Shown piece after piece: positions 25,415 through 35,200 of a stretch of DNA of 64,000 bases. Below the pieces are notes generated by a model. That model was not told where the DNA came from. It ran no database searches and was given only the letters and a program-made list of their open reading frames with translations. Origin of the DNA: Methanoculleus methanifontis (lineage in GTDB: Archaea; Halobacteriota; Methanomicrobia; Methanomicrobiales; Methanoculleaceae); contig NZ_VCYI01000008.1 of assembly GCF_030464365.1 (NCBI RefSeq), forward strand, positions 62,001 through 126,000. Reading direction: 5' to 3'. Position 1 is the stretch's first letter; each line of letters begins with the position of its first letter. A program made the position numbers and the translations under genes.

Positions 25415-26250
25415 CCGTCGACCTCCCACCAGAGTTTCATCCGGGTCATCATCCCGGAGTGCACGAGGCCGTCCCCGTTCGTCGAGAGGACCCCGGAGAA
25501 GTACTCCCGGAGAACCTCCTCCTGTGCCGGGGAGGTTATCCGGTACTGCTCCCGGAACTCGTCGACTGCGACATCGAGATCCACGAACCTGCGGACGTGT
25601 TCCCCCCGAATCGTCTCCACGTTCGGGTAGATCCCCTTCGAGTAGAGGACGTTAAAGAGGACGTCGGCCTTCGGCCCGAACCGGAATCCCCTGCCGTGGA
25701 GTTTCGGCCAGAGGTCGACCATCGCCTGTTCCCATGCGGTCGCTCCGGCAAACCAAAAGACGTAGACCCACCGCGAGGAGGCCTCGCACATCTTCTCGAT
25801 CGCGGCCTGGATATCCGGCATCCCGAGGGAGTAGGACGCGATGACGACGTCGTAGCGCCCTTCGAGATCTACGGCTGGGTCGACATCTTCCCAGCGCTTC
25901 CGGACGATCGTGAGGTTCGATACACCCGACTCAGCGGCATACTCGGCCATCACCTCCGCCATTCCCGTTGCCGGTTCGACGGCGGTGACGTGTGCGGCGA
26001 CGCCTGCAAGCGGCACCGCCAGGGTTCCCGGCCCCGCCCCGATGTCGAGCACCCGCGATCCGCGCTCGATTGGCAGAGCCTCAATTACGTGGCGGATTCG
26101 ATGGGGGTTCTCCCTGGACTGCTTCAGAAATGAGCGCGCTTTCCCCTGCGATTCCCAGATTGAGGCACATTCGCCGCTGCCGCGGCAGCACATATTCTCG
26201 TCGTACAGTTCCTTCCAGACAGCGTTCCAGTCAATCTCGTTATATGCCAT
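25405..26250 (-). CDS. Class I SAM methyltransferase of the transporter island (copy 2)
   Basis: A 281-aa paralogue of the protein at 21639-22484. Motif I VLDIGAGPGTLAVPLAG, acidic residue in VTAVEPATGM, motif IV YDVVIASYSLGMPD. The N-terminal segment carries CCRGSGEC, three cysteines absent from copy 1. The ATG at 26250 has GGAG at 8 nt and aligns with copy 1; the frame is open further upstream. It overlaps the start of the binding protein gene, so the two are co-translated. The pairing with the Cys-rich binding protein is suggestive. Confidence 0.82.
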   Translation of the reverse strand: MAYNEIDWNAVWKELYDENMCCRGSGECASIWESQGKARSFLKQSRENPHRIRHVIEALPIERGSRVLDIGAGPGTLAVPLAGVAAHVTAVEPATGMAEVMAEYAAESGVSNLTIVRKRWEDVDPAVDLEGRYDVVIASYSLGMPDIQAAIEKMCEASSRWVYVFWFAGATAWEQAMVDLWPKLHGRGFRFGPKADVLFNVLYSKGIYPNVETIRGEHVRRFVDLDVAVDEFREQYRITSPAQEEVLREYFSGVLSTNGDGLVHSGMMTRMKLWWEVDGCR

Positions 26251-26276
26251 TGGTGTTCTCCGTAATCGCGACAATG

Positions 26277-27137
26277 TTATGATTCTGCATCCGCACTGAC
26301 TCTCATCACTGCGGTAGGATTCTCGTATTGCGGCACGGCCGACCTCCCGGTAGCACATCGCTCCGCAACGCAGCGGGGCATCACCATCCGCATGCCCTCG
26401 AACGACCGGACGGCACATGCGTCCCGGTAGATCTTCTCGAGAACGCTCTCGGAGATCACGTCCGCCGGTTCCCCCTCGGCCACGACGGCCCCCTCTCCAA
26501 CCACCACGACCCGGTCGCAGAACCAGGCAACATGGTTCGGATCGTGGCTGCAGGCGAGGAGGGTCTTGCCATCCTCGGCGACATCGCGCATGATCTTCCA
26601 GATCCTCATCTGGTTCTGAAAATCGAGGGCGCTCGTCGGCTCATCCAGGAAGAGTATCGGCGTGTCCTGTGCGATGGCGCGGGCCATCAGGACCATCTGC
26701 CGCTGGCCGCCCGAGAGCTGGTTGTACGGCCGGTCGGCGAATTCGGTGATGTCGAGCGCGGCGAGCGCGTTCATTGCGATCTCCTTGTCGCGCCTCTTCA
26801 CCCCGAAGAACCCCCCAAGGTGCGGCGTCCTGCCCATGAGGACGACCTCCCGTACAAGGTAGGGGAAGGGCGGTTTGTGCTCCTGCGGCACGTAGGCGAT
26901 GACCTTTGCGAGCTGTTCGACCGAGTGTGCCGAAGTATCCTCGCCGCATATCCGCACAGTGCCTTTTTCGGCGCGCAAAAAGCGCAGGCAACACTTGAAA
27001 AGCGTTGTTTTTCCCGACCCGTTCGGGCCGAAAAGACCGCAGAGTTCACCCTCTCCGACGGAGAAAGAGACTCCCGAAAGGACGGGGAAATCCCCGTATT
27101 TGAAATGGATATCCTGAACCTGCAGCATGGTAATCAC
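26277..27137 (-). CDS. FecCD-type ABC transporter ATP-binding protein
   Basis: A 286-aa ATPase of the FepC/BtuD type. Walker A GPNGSGKTT, Q-loop VPQEHKPPFP, signature LSGGQRQMV, Walker B ILFLDEPTSALD and H-loop CSHDPNH. A C-terminal extension of about 30 residues with two cysteines (RCVAERCATG) is unusual. The GTG at 27137 overlaps the permease stop (GTGA); the ATG at 27128 is an alternative. Energises import through the preceding permease. Confidence 0.9.
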   Translation of the reverse strand: MITMLQVQDIHFKYGDFPVLSGVSFSVGEGELCGLFGPNGSGKTTLFKCCLRFLRAEKGTVRICGEDTSAHSVEQLAKVIAYVPQEHKPPFPYLVREVVLMGRTPHLGGFFGVKRRDKEIAMNALAALDITEFADRPYNQLSGGQRQMVLMARAIAQDTPILFLDEPTSALDFQNQMRIWKIMRDVAEDGKTLLACSHDPNHVAWFCDRVVVVGEGAVVAEGEPADVISESVLEKIYRDACAVRSFEGMRMVMPRCVAERCATGRSAVPQYENPTAVMRVSADAES

Positions 27138-28213
27138 CCGAAGACAGCCCTGCCCTTATTGCGGAGCAGGTAGCAGAGGTAGGGGGCTCCAAGAATGGAA
27201 GTCAGAATCCCGACCGGGATCTCGGCCGTCGTCAGCGTCCGGGCGAGCGTGTCGCAGAGGATCAGGTAGCACCCGCCCATCATCAGCGATGCCGGGATGA
27301 CGAACCGGTTATCGGGCCCGAGGATCATCCTGGAGGCGTGGGGCATCATGAGCCCGACCCACGCGATGATCCCGACGAGTGAAACAGCGAATGCGGTGAT
27401 GGCAGTGGCGAACGCGATGACCACGAACTTGTACTTTTCGGGATTCACTCCGAGTGTCCGGGCTTCCTCGTCGCCCATTGAGAGGATGTTGAGTTTCCAC
27501 CCGAGCGCCCAGAGGACGACGAAGCTCACGATGACCGCGGGGGTGAGGAGGAGGACGTCGTTCCAGGTCGCGTAGTAGAACCCTCCCATCAGCCAGAAGA
27601 CGATCTCTCTGAGTGCCGTGTCGTTTGCGGTGTACTTGAGGAGCGAAACGAGGGCGGCAAATATCGACCCGATGATCACGCCGGCGAGGATGAGGGTGAT
27701 GGTGGGAGTCTCACCGCGGACGCGAGCGAGGATGTAGGCAAGGGTGACTGCGAGAGCGCCGAAAACGAACGCGAAGAACTGGATCGAGAAGAAGATAGCC
27801 GGAAAGACGATCCCGAGAGCCGCACCGAAGGCTGCTCCCGACGAGACACCGAGGATGTACGGTTCGACAAGCGGATTTCTGAAGACGCCCTGAAAGACGG
27901 CGCCTGCGATGGCAAGCGCACCACCGACCGAGATGGCAAGGATGATCCGCGGTACGCGGATATCCCAGATGATCGTATTGTGGAGTTTCGGCAGAGCGGT
28001 TATGTCGCCGAACGTGAGATGGACGAGGATTGTCCGGTAGACATCGGTGATCGTGATGTTGTACGCTCCCATGACGACGGCGATGCAGGCCGTTATAAAA
28101 AGGAGAAGGGCAAGAGCTGCGAGAACAGCGATCTTTCTCCCATCTCCGAATCCGTCGACGGGATCGTAACCCAGGTTGATGAGGAGTTGTCTGAAGCCTG
28201 TTGACTCTGTCAT
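27134..28213 (-). CDS. FecCD-family ABC permease
   Basis: A 359-aa membrane protein with about ten hydrophobic helices. Family motifs: RVPRIILAISVGGALAIAGA, FRNPLVEPYILGVSSGA, and the coupling segment ARTLGVNPEKYK near the last third. These transporters import iron-siderophore, haem or cobalamin-type complexes. It is the promoter-proximal gene of the leftward island operon; a TATA box at 28263-28275 lies 50 bp upstream. Confidence 0.92.
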   Translation of the reverse strand: MTESTGFRQLLINLGYDPVDGFGDGRKIAVLAALALLLFITACIAVVMGAYNITITDVYRTILVHLTFGDITALPKLHNTIIWDIRVPRIILAISVGGALAIAGAVFQGVFRNPLVEPYILGVSSGAAFGAALGIVFPAIFFSIQFFAFVFGALAVTLAYILARVRGETPTITLILAGVIIGSIFAALVSLLKYTANDTALREIVFWLMGGFYYATWNDVLLLTPAVIVSFVVLWALGWKLNILSMGDEEARTLGVNPEKYKFVVIAFATAITAFAVSLVGIIAWVGLMMPHASRMILGPDNRFVIPASLMMGGCYLILCDTLARTLTTAEIPVGILTSILGAPYLCYLLRNKGRAVFG

Positions 28214-28262
28214 GCGGTATCCTCCCGCCCGGCCGGCGTGGACACCGTCATCTTAGTAGCAA

Positions 28263-28275
28263 TAATATATAAAAT
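28263..28275 (-). promoter_or_regulatory. TATA box for the leftward transporter operon
   Basis: On the minus strand this reads ATTTTATATATTA, identical to the element at 28332-28344 on the plus strand. Confidence 0.6.
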
Positions 28276-28331
28276 AGTAATATTTGATGTTATTAATTCT
28301 CATTATAATTTTCTTTGATACAAATAATCCA

Positions 28332-28344
28332 ATTTTATATATTA
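28332..28344 (+). promoter_or_regulatory. TATA box for the rightward binding-protein gene
   Basis: ATTTTATATATTA ends 18 bp before the ATG at 28363, so transcription should begin at or within a few bases of the start codon (leaderless mRNA). Confidence 0.6.
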
Positions 28345-28362
28345 CTTATTCAATTCCTAGTT

Positions 28363-29592
28363 ATGAAACGTAGTTGCTGTGGCGGAGGGGCCGCCCTGCT
28401 TTTTGTCTGCCTGTTCTGTGCGATCCTCTTCTGCGGGTGCACGGGAACGACCGCCGGCGAACCGGCGGGTGACCCGTCCGGGCTAAGGACGATCACCGAT
28501 ATGCGCGGGCGGACAGTGGAGATTCCGGCGACGATCGATCGGGTCGTCTGCATCGACGATGGGTTCGTTGAAGGCATCATGTACCGGTTCGGGATGCAGG
28601 ATCGGGTTGTCGGGCTCGGCGGCGAATGGATTAAGGACTACAATTACACCTTCGAGGCGACAGATGGCGGGACGTATGAGTACCAAAACGGCATGAATCC
28701 GGTCAGGTATCTCGCACCCGATCTTGCCGACCTCCCGGTGCTGGTTACGAGCGGGACGGCGATCAACTACGAGACGCTTGCTTCCCTCGAGCCGGATGTC
28801 GTCTTCCTCCGTGCCGGGGCATGGGCGTTCAGCGCGGGATCCGACGAGAACCTTGAAAAAACGATCCAGACGATTGACTCGCTGGGCATCCCGCTTGTCG
28901 TTCTTGTCGGCCCGCCGTATCAGGAACGCCCGACCGTGGACAATGTCGGCGAAGAGATCCGGCTCGTCGGCGAGGTCTTTGCACGGCAGGAGGATGCTGA
29001 TGCGCTTGCGTCCTATCTCGAGGGGGAGATCGCCGTGATTCGGGAGCACACGAAAGACATTCCTGAGAGTGAAAAACCGCGGATGATGCAGTTCGGCCTC
29101 TCGCCGCGGGCCCGGCAGGGCGGCGGTGCCGGGATGGCTTGGGGCGGCGATACAATCGAGTCTTATTTCATCGAGGAGATAGCGAACGCGAAGAACGCGT
29201 ATGAGGGCACCGGAGCGTTCGTTGTCATCTCGACCGAGCAGGTTCTTGCGCTCGATCCAGATGTGATAGTTCTCCCGACCGCACAGGGCTACCACCCGGC
29301 GGAGGAGCTGTATACCGCCCCGTATTACCAGAACCTGCAGGAGCTTTCTGCGGTCAGGAACCACCGGGTCTACGCTCTGCCGTGGACGCCCTACAACTGG
29401 GCAAAGCGGCTGGAATACCCGATCGAGGCGATGGTGATTGCAAAGGCCGCATACCCTGAGAGGTTCGCGGACATTAACGTCGGTGAATGGACGATCAGCT
29501 TCTATCAGCAAGTTTACGGCGTCGATGAAGCGACGGCGAAGGAGCTCCGGTCGGTCCAGTGGATGGACTGGATGGTCGAGGAGAACTTCTGA
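28363..29592 (+). CDS. Substrate-binding lipoprotein (FepB/BtuF type), cysteine-poor paralogue
   Basis: A 409-aa lipoprotein with a Cys-rich signal peptide (KRSCC, then lipobox CGC) and a Peripla_BP_2 fold, similar along its length to the protein at 24161-25414 (shared NYE(S/T)L, IESYFIEEIA, GYHP.EELY.APYYQNLQEL, AKRLEYPI). It has tryptophans where the paralogue has C98, C164 and C356, and tyrosine at C354. It ends MDWMVEENF instead of the CPSCG tail. The ATG at 28363 rather than 28315 was chosen because of the adjacent TATA box and signal peptide. Probably a second ligand receptor for the same permease. Confidence 0.88.
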   Translation: MKRSCCGGGAALLFVCLFCAILFCGCTGTTAGEPAGDPSGLRTITDMRGRTVEIPATIDRVVCIDDGFVEGIMYRFGMQDRVVGLGGEWIKDYNYTFEATDGGTYEYQNGMNPVRYLAPDLADLPVLVTSGTAINYETLASLEPDVVFLRAGAWAFSAGSDENLEKTIQTIDSLGIPLVVLVGPPYQERPTVDNVGEEIRLVGEVFARQEDADALASYLEGEIAVIREHTKDIPESEKPRMMQFGLSPRARQGGGAGMAWGGDTIESYFIEEIANAKNAYEGTGAFVVISTEQVLALDPDVIVLPTAQGYHPAEELYTAPYYQNLQELSAVRNHRVYALPWTPYNWAKRLEYPIEAMVIAKAAYPERFADINVGEWTISFYQQVYGVDEATAKELRSVQWMDWMVEENF

Positions 29593-29817
29593 GCTCCGGA
29601 GATCGGCGGCAGTGCGTGGAGTTCATCTCCACGCAATCGCGGTCGCGAGTCCCGGCCAGGGGCATGGTGTCCCTAGCGGCACCCCTGCACCCGGGTGCTA
29701 CAAATATTGTTCTAGATCATATTTGGTGGAATTTTAAGACAAGAATCCAATTATTTATTAGACCGCAAACACAGGTTTTTCATATTATCGGGGCATAGCG
29801 GCCCCCCGGAGGAAGCC

Positions 29818-30774
29818 ATGTACGACGGTATCATTCAGACGGTGACACTCGCTGCCGGCCTGCTCGGCGAGGTCGTCCCGATGATGGTCGCCGGGGTCTT
29901 CCTCGCCGAGGTGCTCGTCGCCCTGAAGATTGCCGGGCGGATTGCGGCCCTCTCGCGGCCGCTCACCTCGTTCGCCCGCCTGCGGGAGGAGTGCGGCACG
30001 AGTTTCCTCATGGCCTTCGTCTCTCCCCCTGCCGCGAATGCCATGCTGATGGATTACCATACAAAGGAACTCATCTCCCGCAGGGAACTCGTCATCGCTG
30101 CCGTCATGAACTCGTTTCCGACGGTCGTCATGCACTGGCGCTATCTCCTCCCGTTTTACGTCCCGCTCCTCGGCATCCCCGGCCTCATCTACTTCGGCCT
30201 GCTGATGCTCGTCGGCCTCGCAAAGACTGCGGCCATCATGCTTTTCGGCCGGGCCATCCTCACTCCCACCCCGTGCATACCGGTCATCCCGGCGGAGGAG
30301 CCGCCCATCACGCTCCGGGAGGCGTTCCGGACGGCGTGGCCGTCCTCAAAAAAGACGCTCACGCGCCTGCTCTCGATCACCATCCCTACCATAGTCGTCG
30401 TCGCGTTCCTCATCAACGCCGGGGTCTTCGACCGGCTTGCCGTGATGATGCAGGGCGCGGGAGGGCTATTCCCCGTGCCCCCGGAGGGGTTTGCCATCAT
30501 CGCCACCCAGTTCGGCAGTTTTGTCGCGGGTGCGAGCGTCGCGGGCGCCCTGCTCGCTGCGGGGGATATGACCTGGCAGCAGATCGTCCTCACCCTCCTC
30601 GTCGGGAACGTCCTCACCAGCGTGACGCGGAGCATCCGCTGGCTCGGTTCTTCTTACGTCGCGATATTCGGGATGCGGACGGGAACGGAGATCATGCTCG
30701 TCTCGACGGTGCTCCGAAACGGCATCATGGTCGTTCTGGTCGGCGTGCTGGCGTACGGGTTCGGATGGGGGTGA
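29818..30774 (+). CDS. Nucleoside-recognition (Gate) domain membrane protein
   Basis: A 318-aa protein with about eight hydrophobic segments, including two related halves with a central break near PTPCIPVIPAEEPP. It resembles archaeal proteins with the nucleoside-recognition or Gate domain also found in FeoB and nucleoside transporters; the transported substrate is unknown. GGAGG lies 5 nt before the ATG. Its place just beyond the metal-complex island may be chance, as a 225-bp gap with its own AT-rich promoter separates it from the binding-protein gene. Confidence 0.75.
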   Translation: MYDGIIQTVTLAAGLLGEVVPMMVAGVFLAEVLVALKIAGRIAALSRPLTSFARLREECGTSFLMAFVSPPAANAMLMDYHTKELISRRELVIAAVMNSFPTVVMHWRYLLPFYVPLLGIPGLIYFGLLMLVGLAKTAAIMLFGRAILTPTPCIPVIPAEEPPITLREAFRTAWPSSKKTLTRLLSITIPTIVVVAFLINAGVFDRLAVMMQGAGGLFPVPPEGFAIIATQFGSFVAGASVAGALLAAGDMTWQQIVLTLLVGNVLTSVTRSIRWLGSSYVAIFGMRTGTEIMLVSTVLRNGIMVVLVGVLAYGFGWG

Positions 30775-30783
30775 GGGTGCGGC

Positions 30784-31206
30784 TCACCCACGCCTCTGCA
30801 CCTCCCGCACCGCCCGGATCTCCGGGATATCCATACCGCCGAGCAGTTCGACGATCGCCTGCACGTAGGGCTCCTGCCGGGTGCAGCTCGGGGATGCATG
30901 GGGGTCGCTTCGCTGCCCTCGCCGCCCCATCCCCGCGTGGCCGGTGGCGATGTAGTGCAGGAAGTCCTCTTTCGGGAGACCCCACCGGCAGTTGACCTGC
31001 AGCCGGACGAAGTCCGGGTTCTTCGGGTTCGGGAAGAGCACTGCCCGTGTCGGTGGGAGCGGGACCGGGTCCCCGCCGTTTGACTCCGCAAGGTCGAGGA
31101 CCCGTCGCCACAGCCGGTCGCAGACGACCTTCGGGCAGACCCGGCAGGAGCGGTTCGACGGTGGTGTGCCGTCGCCGGTGTAGTGGCGGCAGAAGTTCGT
31201 GTCCAT
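30784..31206 (-). CDS. Conserved hypothetical Cys-rich protein
   Basis: A 140-aa protein with an N-terminal cluster C6, C21, C24, C29 (CRVCPKVVC), possibly a zinc or iron-sulfur site, and a conserved-looking NPDFVRLQVNCRWG and C-terminal helix. No family recognised. It begins 7 bp after the ADP-ribosylglycohydrolase stop on the same strand and is probably co-transcribed, so a link with ADP-ribose metabolism is possible. Codon use fits a real gene. Confidence 0.65.
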   Translation of the reverse strand: MDTNFCRHYTGDGTPPSNRSCRVCPKVVCDRLWRRVLDLAESNGGDPVPLPPTRAVLFPNPKNPDFVRLQVNCRWGLPKEDFLHYIATGHAGMGRRGQRSDPHASPSCTRQEPYVQAIVELLGGMDIPEIRAVREVQRRG

Positions 31207-31212
31207 GGGCGT

Positions 31213-32184
31213 TCAGTGGTTCCGTCGTGGGTCATCGGTGCCGCACAACTGCTCGACGCAGGCGTCACTGCACCGCATCAATCTATCAGCATACGACTCG
31301 ATGAAGTCCCGCTTAGCGAGGCACTCCAGCCACGCCTGCGGGATCGCGGACGCCCCGTAGTATGCCCCGGCAAGTTGCCCGTAGATCGCCGCGGTGGTAT
31401 CGGCGTCTTCCCCGAGGTTCACCGCGAGAAGACAGCCTTCTCCAAACGTGCTGCTCCGGCTAAAAGCCCAGAGCGCCGCCTCAAGCGACCCCACGACATA
31501 CCCGCGCCCCCGGATCTCTGGCGGCTCCTTGCGGAGGTATGACCCCGCCGCGACGGCATTGATCTCGTCGGCGAGCGGGTGCTCCTCCCAGTATCGCGTG
31601 ACCGGAGAGTACCTCGGCGAGAGGAGAGCTTCCTTAGGCGCACCGGTGAGGGCACCGACGATCAGCCCCCCGAAGAACCGGCAGGCGTCGACGACCACCG
31701 GCAGCGCGTGGGTGGTTCGCGAACTCTCGCCGGAGAGTTCGATCGCCCGGGCCGGGTCTGCAGCGTAGAACATCGGCACCGGACAGAGCCGCATCAGGGA
31801 TCCGTTGCCTGCCGACCGCTCGTCAGTCAGCCCCGGGAAGGGCTCCCGGGAGAGCATAAAGCGTTCAAGCGCCACTCGCGTCGTCGTCCCGATATCAAAG
31901 CATCTTCCCGTGCTGGAGAGGTGCCCCTCCCGGTACCAGCGCACGTAGCGCTCCAGCTGGTCGATAGGGTCAAACCCCCGCTTCTCGATCAGGCTTTCGG
32001 CGAGGCAGAGGGCGAGGGAGGTGTCGTCAGTCCACTCTCCCGGCCTGAGATCATGGTACCCGCCGCCGGCCATACCAGTGACGGGCTCAAACGTCCCGGG
32101 CGGCCGGAACTCGGCAGATACCCCGAGGGCGTCGCCTGTAGCGAGGCCGAGCAGGCAGCCACGGTAACGGTCGGTTCTATTCAT
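31213..32184 (-). CDS. ADP-ribosylglycohydrolase family protein
   Basis: A 323-aa all-alpha DraG/ARH-type enzyme that removes ADP-ribose from proteins or related adducts using two magnesium ions. Metal-site motifs: GLATGDALG near 13-21, WTDDTSLAL (T, D, D) near 51-59, and the C-terminal [19 protein letters not shown] with the paired Asp. The target is unknown; DraG partners such as nitrogenase genes are not in the window. First of a two-gene leftward operon. Confidence 0.9.
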   Translation of the reverse strand: MNRTDRYRGCLLGLATGDALGVSAEFRPPGTFEPVTGMAGGGYHDLRPGEWTDDTSLALCLAESLIEKRGFDPIDQLERYVRWYREGHLSSTGRCFDIGTTTRVALERFMLSREPFPGLTDERSAGNGSLMRLCPVPMFYAADPARAIELSGESSRTTHALPVVVDACRFFGGLIVGALTGAPKEALLSPRYSPVTRYWEEHPLADEINAVAAGSYLRKEPPEIRGRGYVVGSLEAALWAFSRSSTFGEGCLLAVNLGEDADTTAAIYGQLAGAYYGASAIPQAWLECLAKRDFIESYADRLMRCSDACVEQLCGTDDPRRNH

Positions 32185-32293
32185 GATGTTGTTTCAGGTC
32201 ACTTTCACCAAAGACAGTTCCGGTTTGTGCCAACCCAAATAACAACACTCATCCCTCCTCCACCCCAAACCTCTTCTCAGGAGAGAACACCGG

Positions 32294-35200
32294 ATGTCCC
32301 CCGCCGTTCTGTACCGCCAGTTACCCGGAGAGGGCCTCGAAGCGTTCATCGCGGAGTTCCGGAAAGTCGCCGCCCGCGACCCGTTCGGCACCGTCTTCAT
32401 TGTCCCGACCTCTCATCTTGCGCGGGAGATCGTCCGCCGCCTCGGGGAAGAGGGTGCCCCGGTCGTCGCCGACACGGTCACGACCCTCTCGGGGTTCGCC
32501 CGGAAGATCTTCCTCGACCGTGCAACGTCGGAGACGCTGATCTCCGGGACCGAGTCCCGGCTCATCCTCACCCGCCTCCTCGCCTCCGGCAGATACCCAC
32601 TCCTCTCCGGCACCGGGGCGATCAACGAACTCGCAACCCTTTTTGAAGTCATCCTCATGCGGAAGGTCAACTACCCGGCCGCCCTCGGCGATCTCGCGAC
32701 CGCCAAATGTGTCGAGATCGCTCGCCTCTTCGACGCCTACCGCCGGTTCCTCGACGAACACGACCTTGTCGACGAGAGCACGCTCTTTGCTCGTGTGGTC
32801 CGGATGCTCTCCGATACGGGGTGGTTCCGGACGGTCTATATCTACGGTCTCTTCGAACCGATGCCGCGGGCAGGCGGCAGTCATCATCTCTGCCCCCTCC
32901 GGACGGTCTTCGTCTACGGCCTCTTCGAGCCGATGCCGCTTGAACGCGACCTGCTTTTTGCCCTACGGGAGTCTGCAGAGGAATTTCATTACTCGATCCC
33001 ATACGATGGAAACCCGGCGGTTTTTGCCGACGACGGTGAGTGGCTGCTCCCGGATACGGTCATCTCCGGGGATGCCCCGGACACTCGCCGCTCCCGCCTC
33101 GCCGCCCAATTCTCCCGGTCCGAGCCTGTCGACTGCGGCGGCTGCGTCCGCCTCGCAGAACGGCGTGACCGGCTCGACGAGGTCCGGGCTATCGCACAGG
33201 AGATCCGTGATCTGGTCGCCGCCGACGTGCGGCCGGACGAGATCGCAGTCGCGTTCCCCGACTTTGCATCGGTGTTGCCTTACGTGGAGGAGGTCTTCCC
33301 CGACTTCGGGATCCCGTACGCCGCGTCCGACGGCCTGCCGCTCTCTGCATCACCGCTCGTCCGGGCACTGCTTGACATCGCCGCGGTTCCTGCCCACGGT
33401 TACCGGCGAGCGGATGTCGTCGCTCTCGTGACCTCTCCCTACCTGCCGGTCACCTGCGGCTGCGAACTCGATCTCCTCTCCCGTGAAGCCCGGATAACCG
33501 CCGGGCATTGGGACGAGCGGCTCACCGTCCTCGCTCGCGCCGTCGAAGAGGAGCGGGAACGGCCGGATATCCCGGAACTCGTGAAATCCCGGCTCGCAGC
33601 AAAGGCGGCCTCGATTGAGTCGGCACGGGACACCATCAGGATGCTCTTCGCCGATCTCTCGGCACTCGAAGGAACGAAGACGATTGCCGACCATACCGCA
33701 GCTTACCGCTCACTCCTTGAGCGGTGGCAGGCTCCGGTTATGCCAGAGAACGGCGATCCCGATCTCCTCGATGACGAGGCACGGGTTCTCGGGGAGTTCA
33801 TCGATATCATCGCGGCGTTCGAGCGCTTCGCCCGGCTGCTGCCGGATGCGGAGATATCCCTTGCGGAGTTCTCCTCCCTGCTCGAACAGGTTGCCGGCGA
33901 AACCCGGACAGCCGGTCGCCGGAACAACGGCGGCGTTTGGGTTGTCGGCGTCCGGGAGGTTGCGCACCTCGCCATCCCCTATCTCTTCATCGGCAACCTC
34001 GTCGAGGGCGTGATGCCGCGCCTGACCACCCGGCTCCCGTTCACCACCGATGCCGAGACCCGCCGCCTTGGAACGCGGTCGCGAGAGGATATCCTCCGGG
34101 AGGAGCGCTACTACTTCACTGCCGCCCTGCTCTCCGGCCGTTCCGGGGTCTACCTGAGCTACCCTGCGACTGACGGGGCAACACCGGTGATCGGCTCCGG
34201 GTTCGTGGACGCCGTTCGTGAAGTATTTTCCCCGGAGACGTGGGGGAGCGGCGACTTCCCGGACTCCGGGCTCGCGGCAGCCCGACGGGCCGGTGCCCTC
34301 CTCGCCCGGCGGGAAACGCCGGACCGGATGCCACCGGGGCTCTCTGTCCGCGAGGCCGTTCGCCGTCTCAACATCGAGAACTACCACCGAAGAGCCGGTT
34401 ACGACTCCCCCTACGACGGCATGCTCGGGGACGACCCGACAATCGTCGCGGCGCTCGCCGAACGGTTCGGCGACGGTGCGGTCTTCTCCCCGACGGCGCT
34501 CGAAACCTACGGTGACTGCCCGTTCCGGTTCTACCTGGAGCGGGTTCTCGGTCTTGCGCCGCTGCCCGAGGCAGATCCCGACCTGACGGCGCAGGAACGG
34601 GGGGCCCTCGTCCACCGAATCGCCTACCGGTTCTACTCCGGCTGGACGTGCGACGGCAACGGCCCGGTCACCGGGGCCTGCTACGCGGACGCCCTCCGGC
34701 GGCTTCTTGAAGCCGGCCGGGAGGAGACCGACCGGTTCGCGTTCGAAACCCCAGCCTGGGTCGCGGATAAAGAGCACCTCCTCGGGTCGCCTGCGGCGGG
34801 CAAGGGTCTCCTCGAGCGGTTCCTCCAGCACGAGACCGAGGTCGCGGCCTCCCGTTTCGTCCCGCACGCCTTCGAGGTCTCGTTCGGCCTCCCGCTGGTG
34901 CCGGGGGAGGTCGATGCGATCTCGACGCCCGATGCGGTCGCGATCCCGCTCGGCACCGAGACCATCCGCCTGCGGGGCAGGGTCGACCGGGTCGACGTGC
35001 TGCCCGAGGGCCGGTTCATCATCACCGACTACAAGACTGGGTCGTCGCACATCCGGCTCAAGGATATCGAAGCGGGCAGGGCGCTCCAGCTCCCCCTCTA
35101 CCTCCTGGCGGTCGAGAGGCTGACCGGGATGGAGGGAGTCGCGGGCACCTACTACACCCTCCGGCGCGGAGAAGTCACGAACAAACCGGTCTTCTGGGAC

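Noticed and set aside
33710-35050. 446-codon leftward frame inside the AddB-like gene
   Set aside because: Antisense shadow; no domain.
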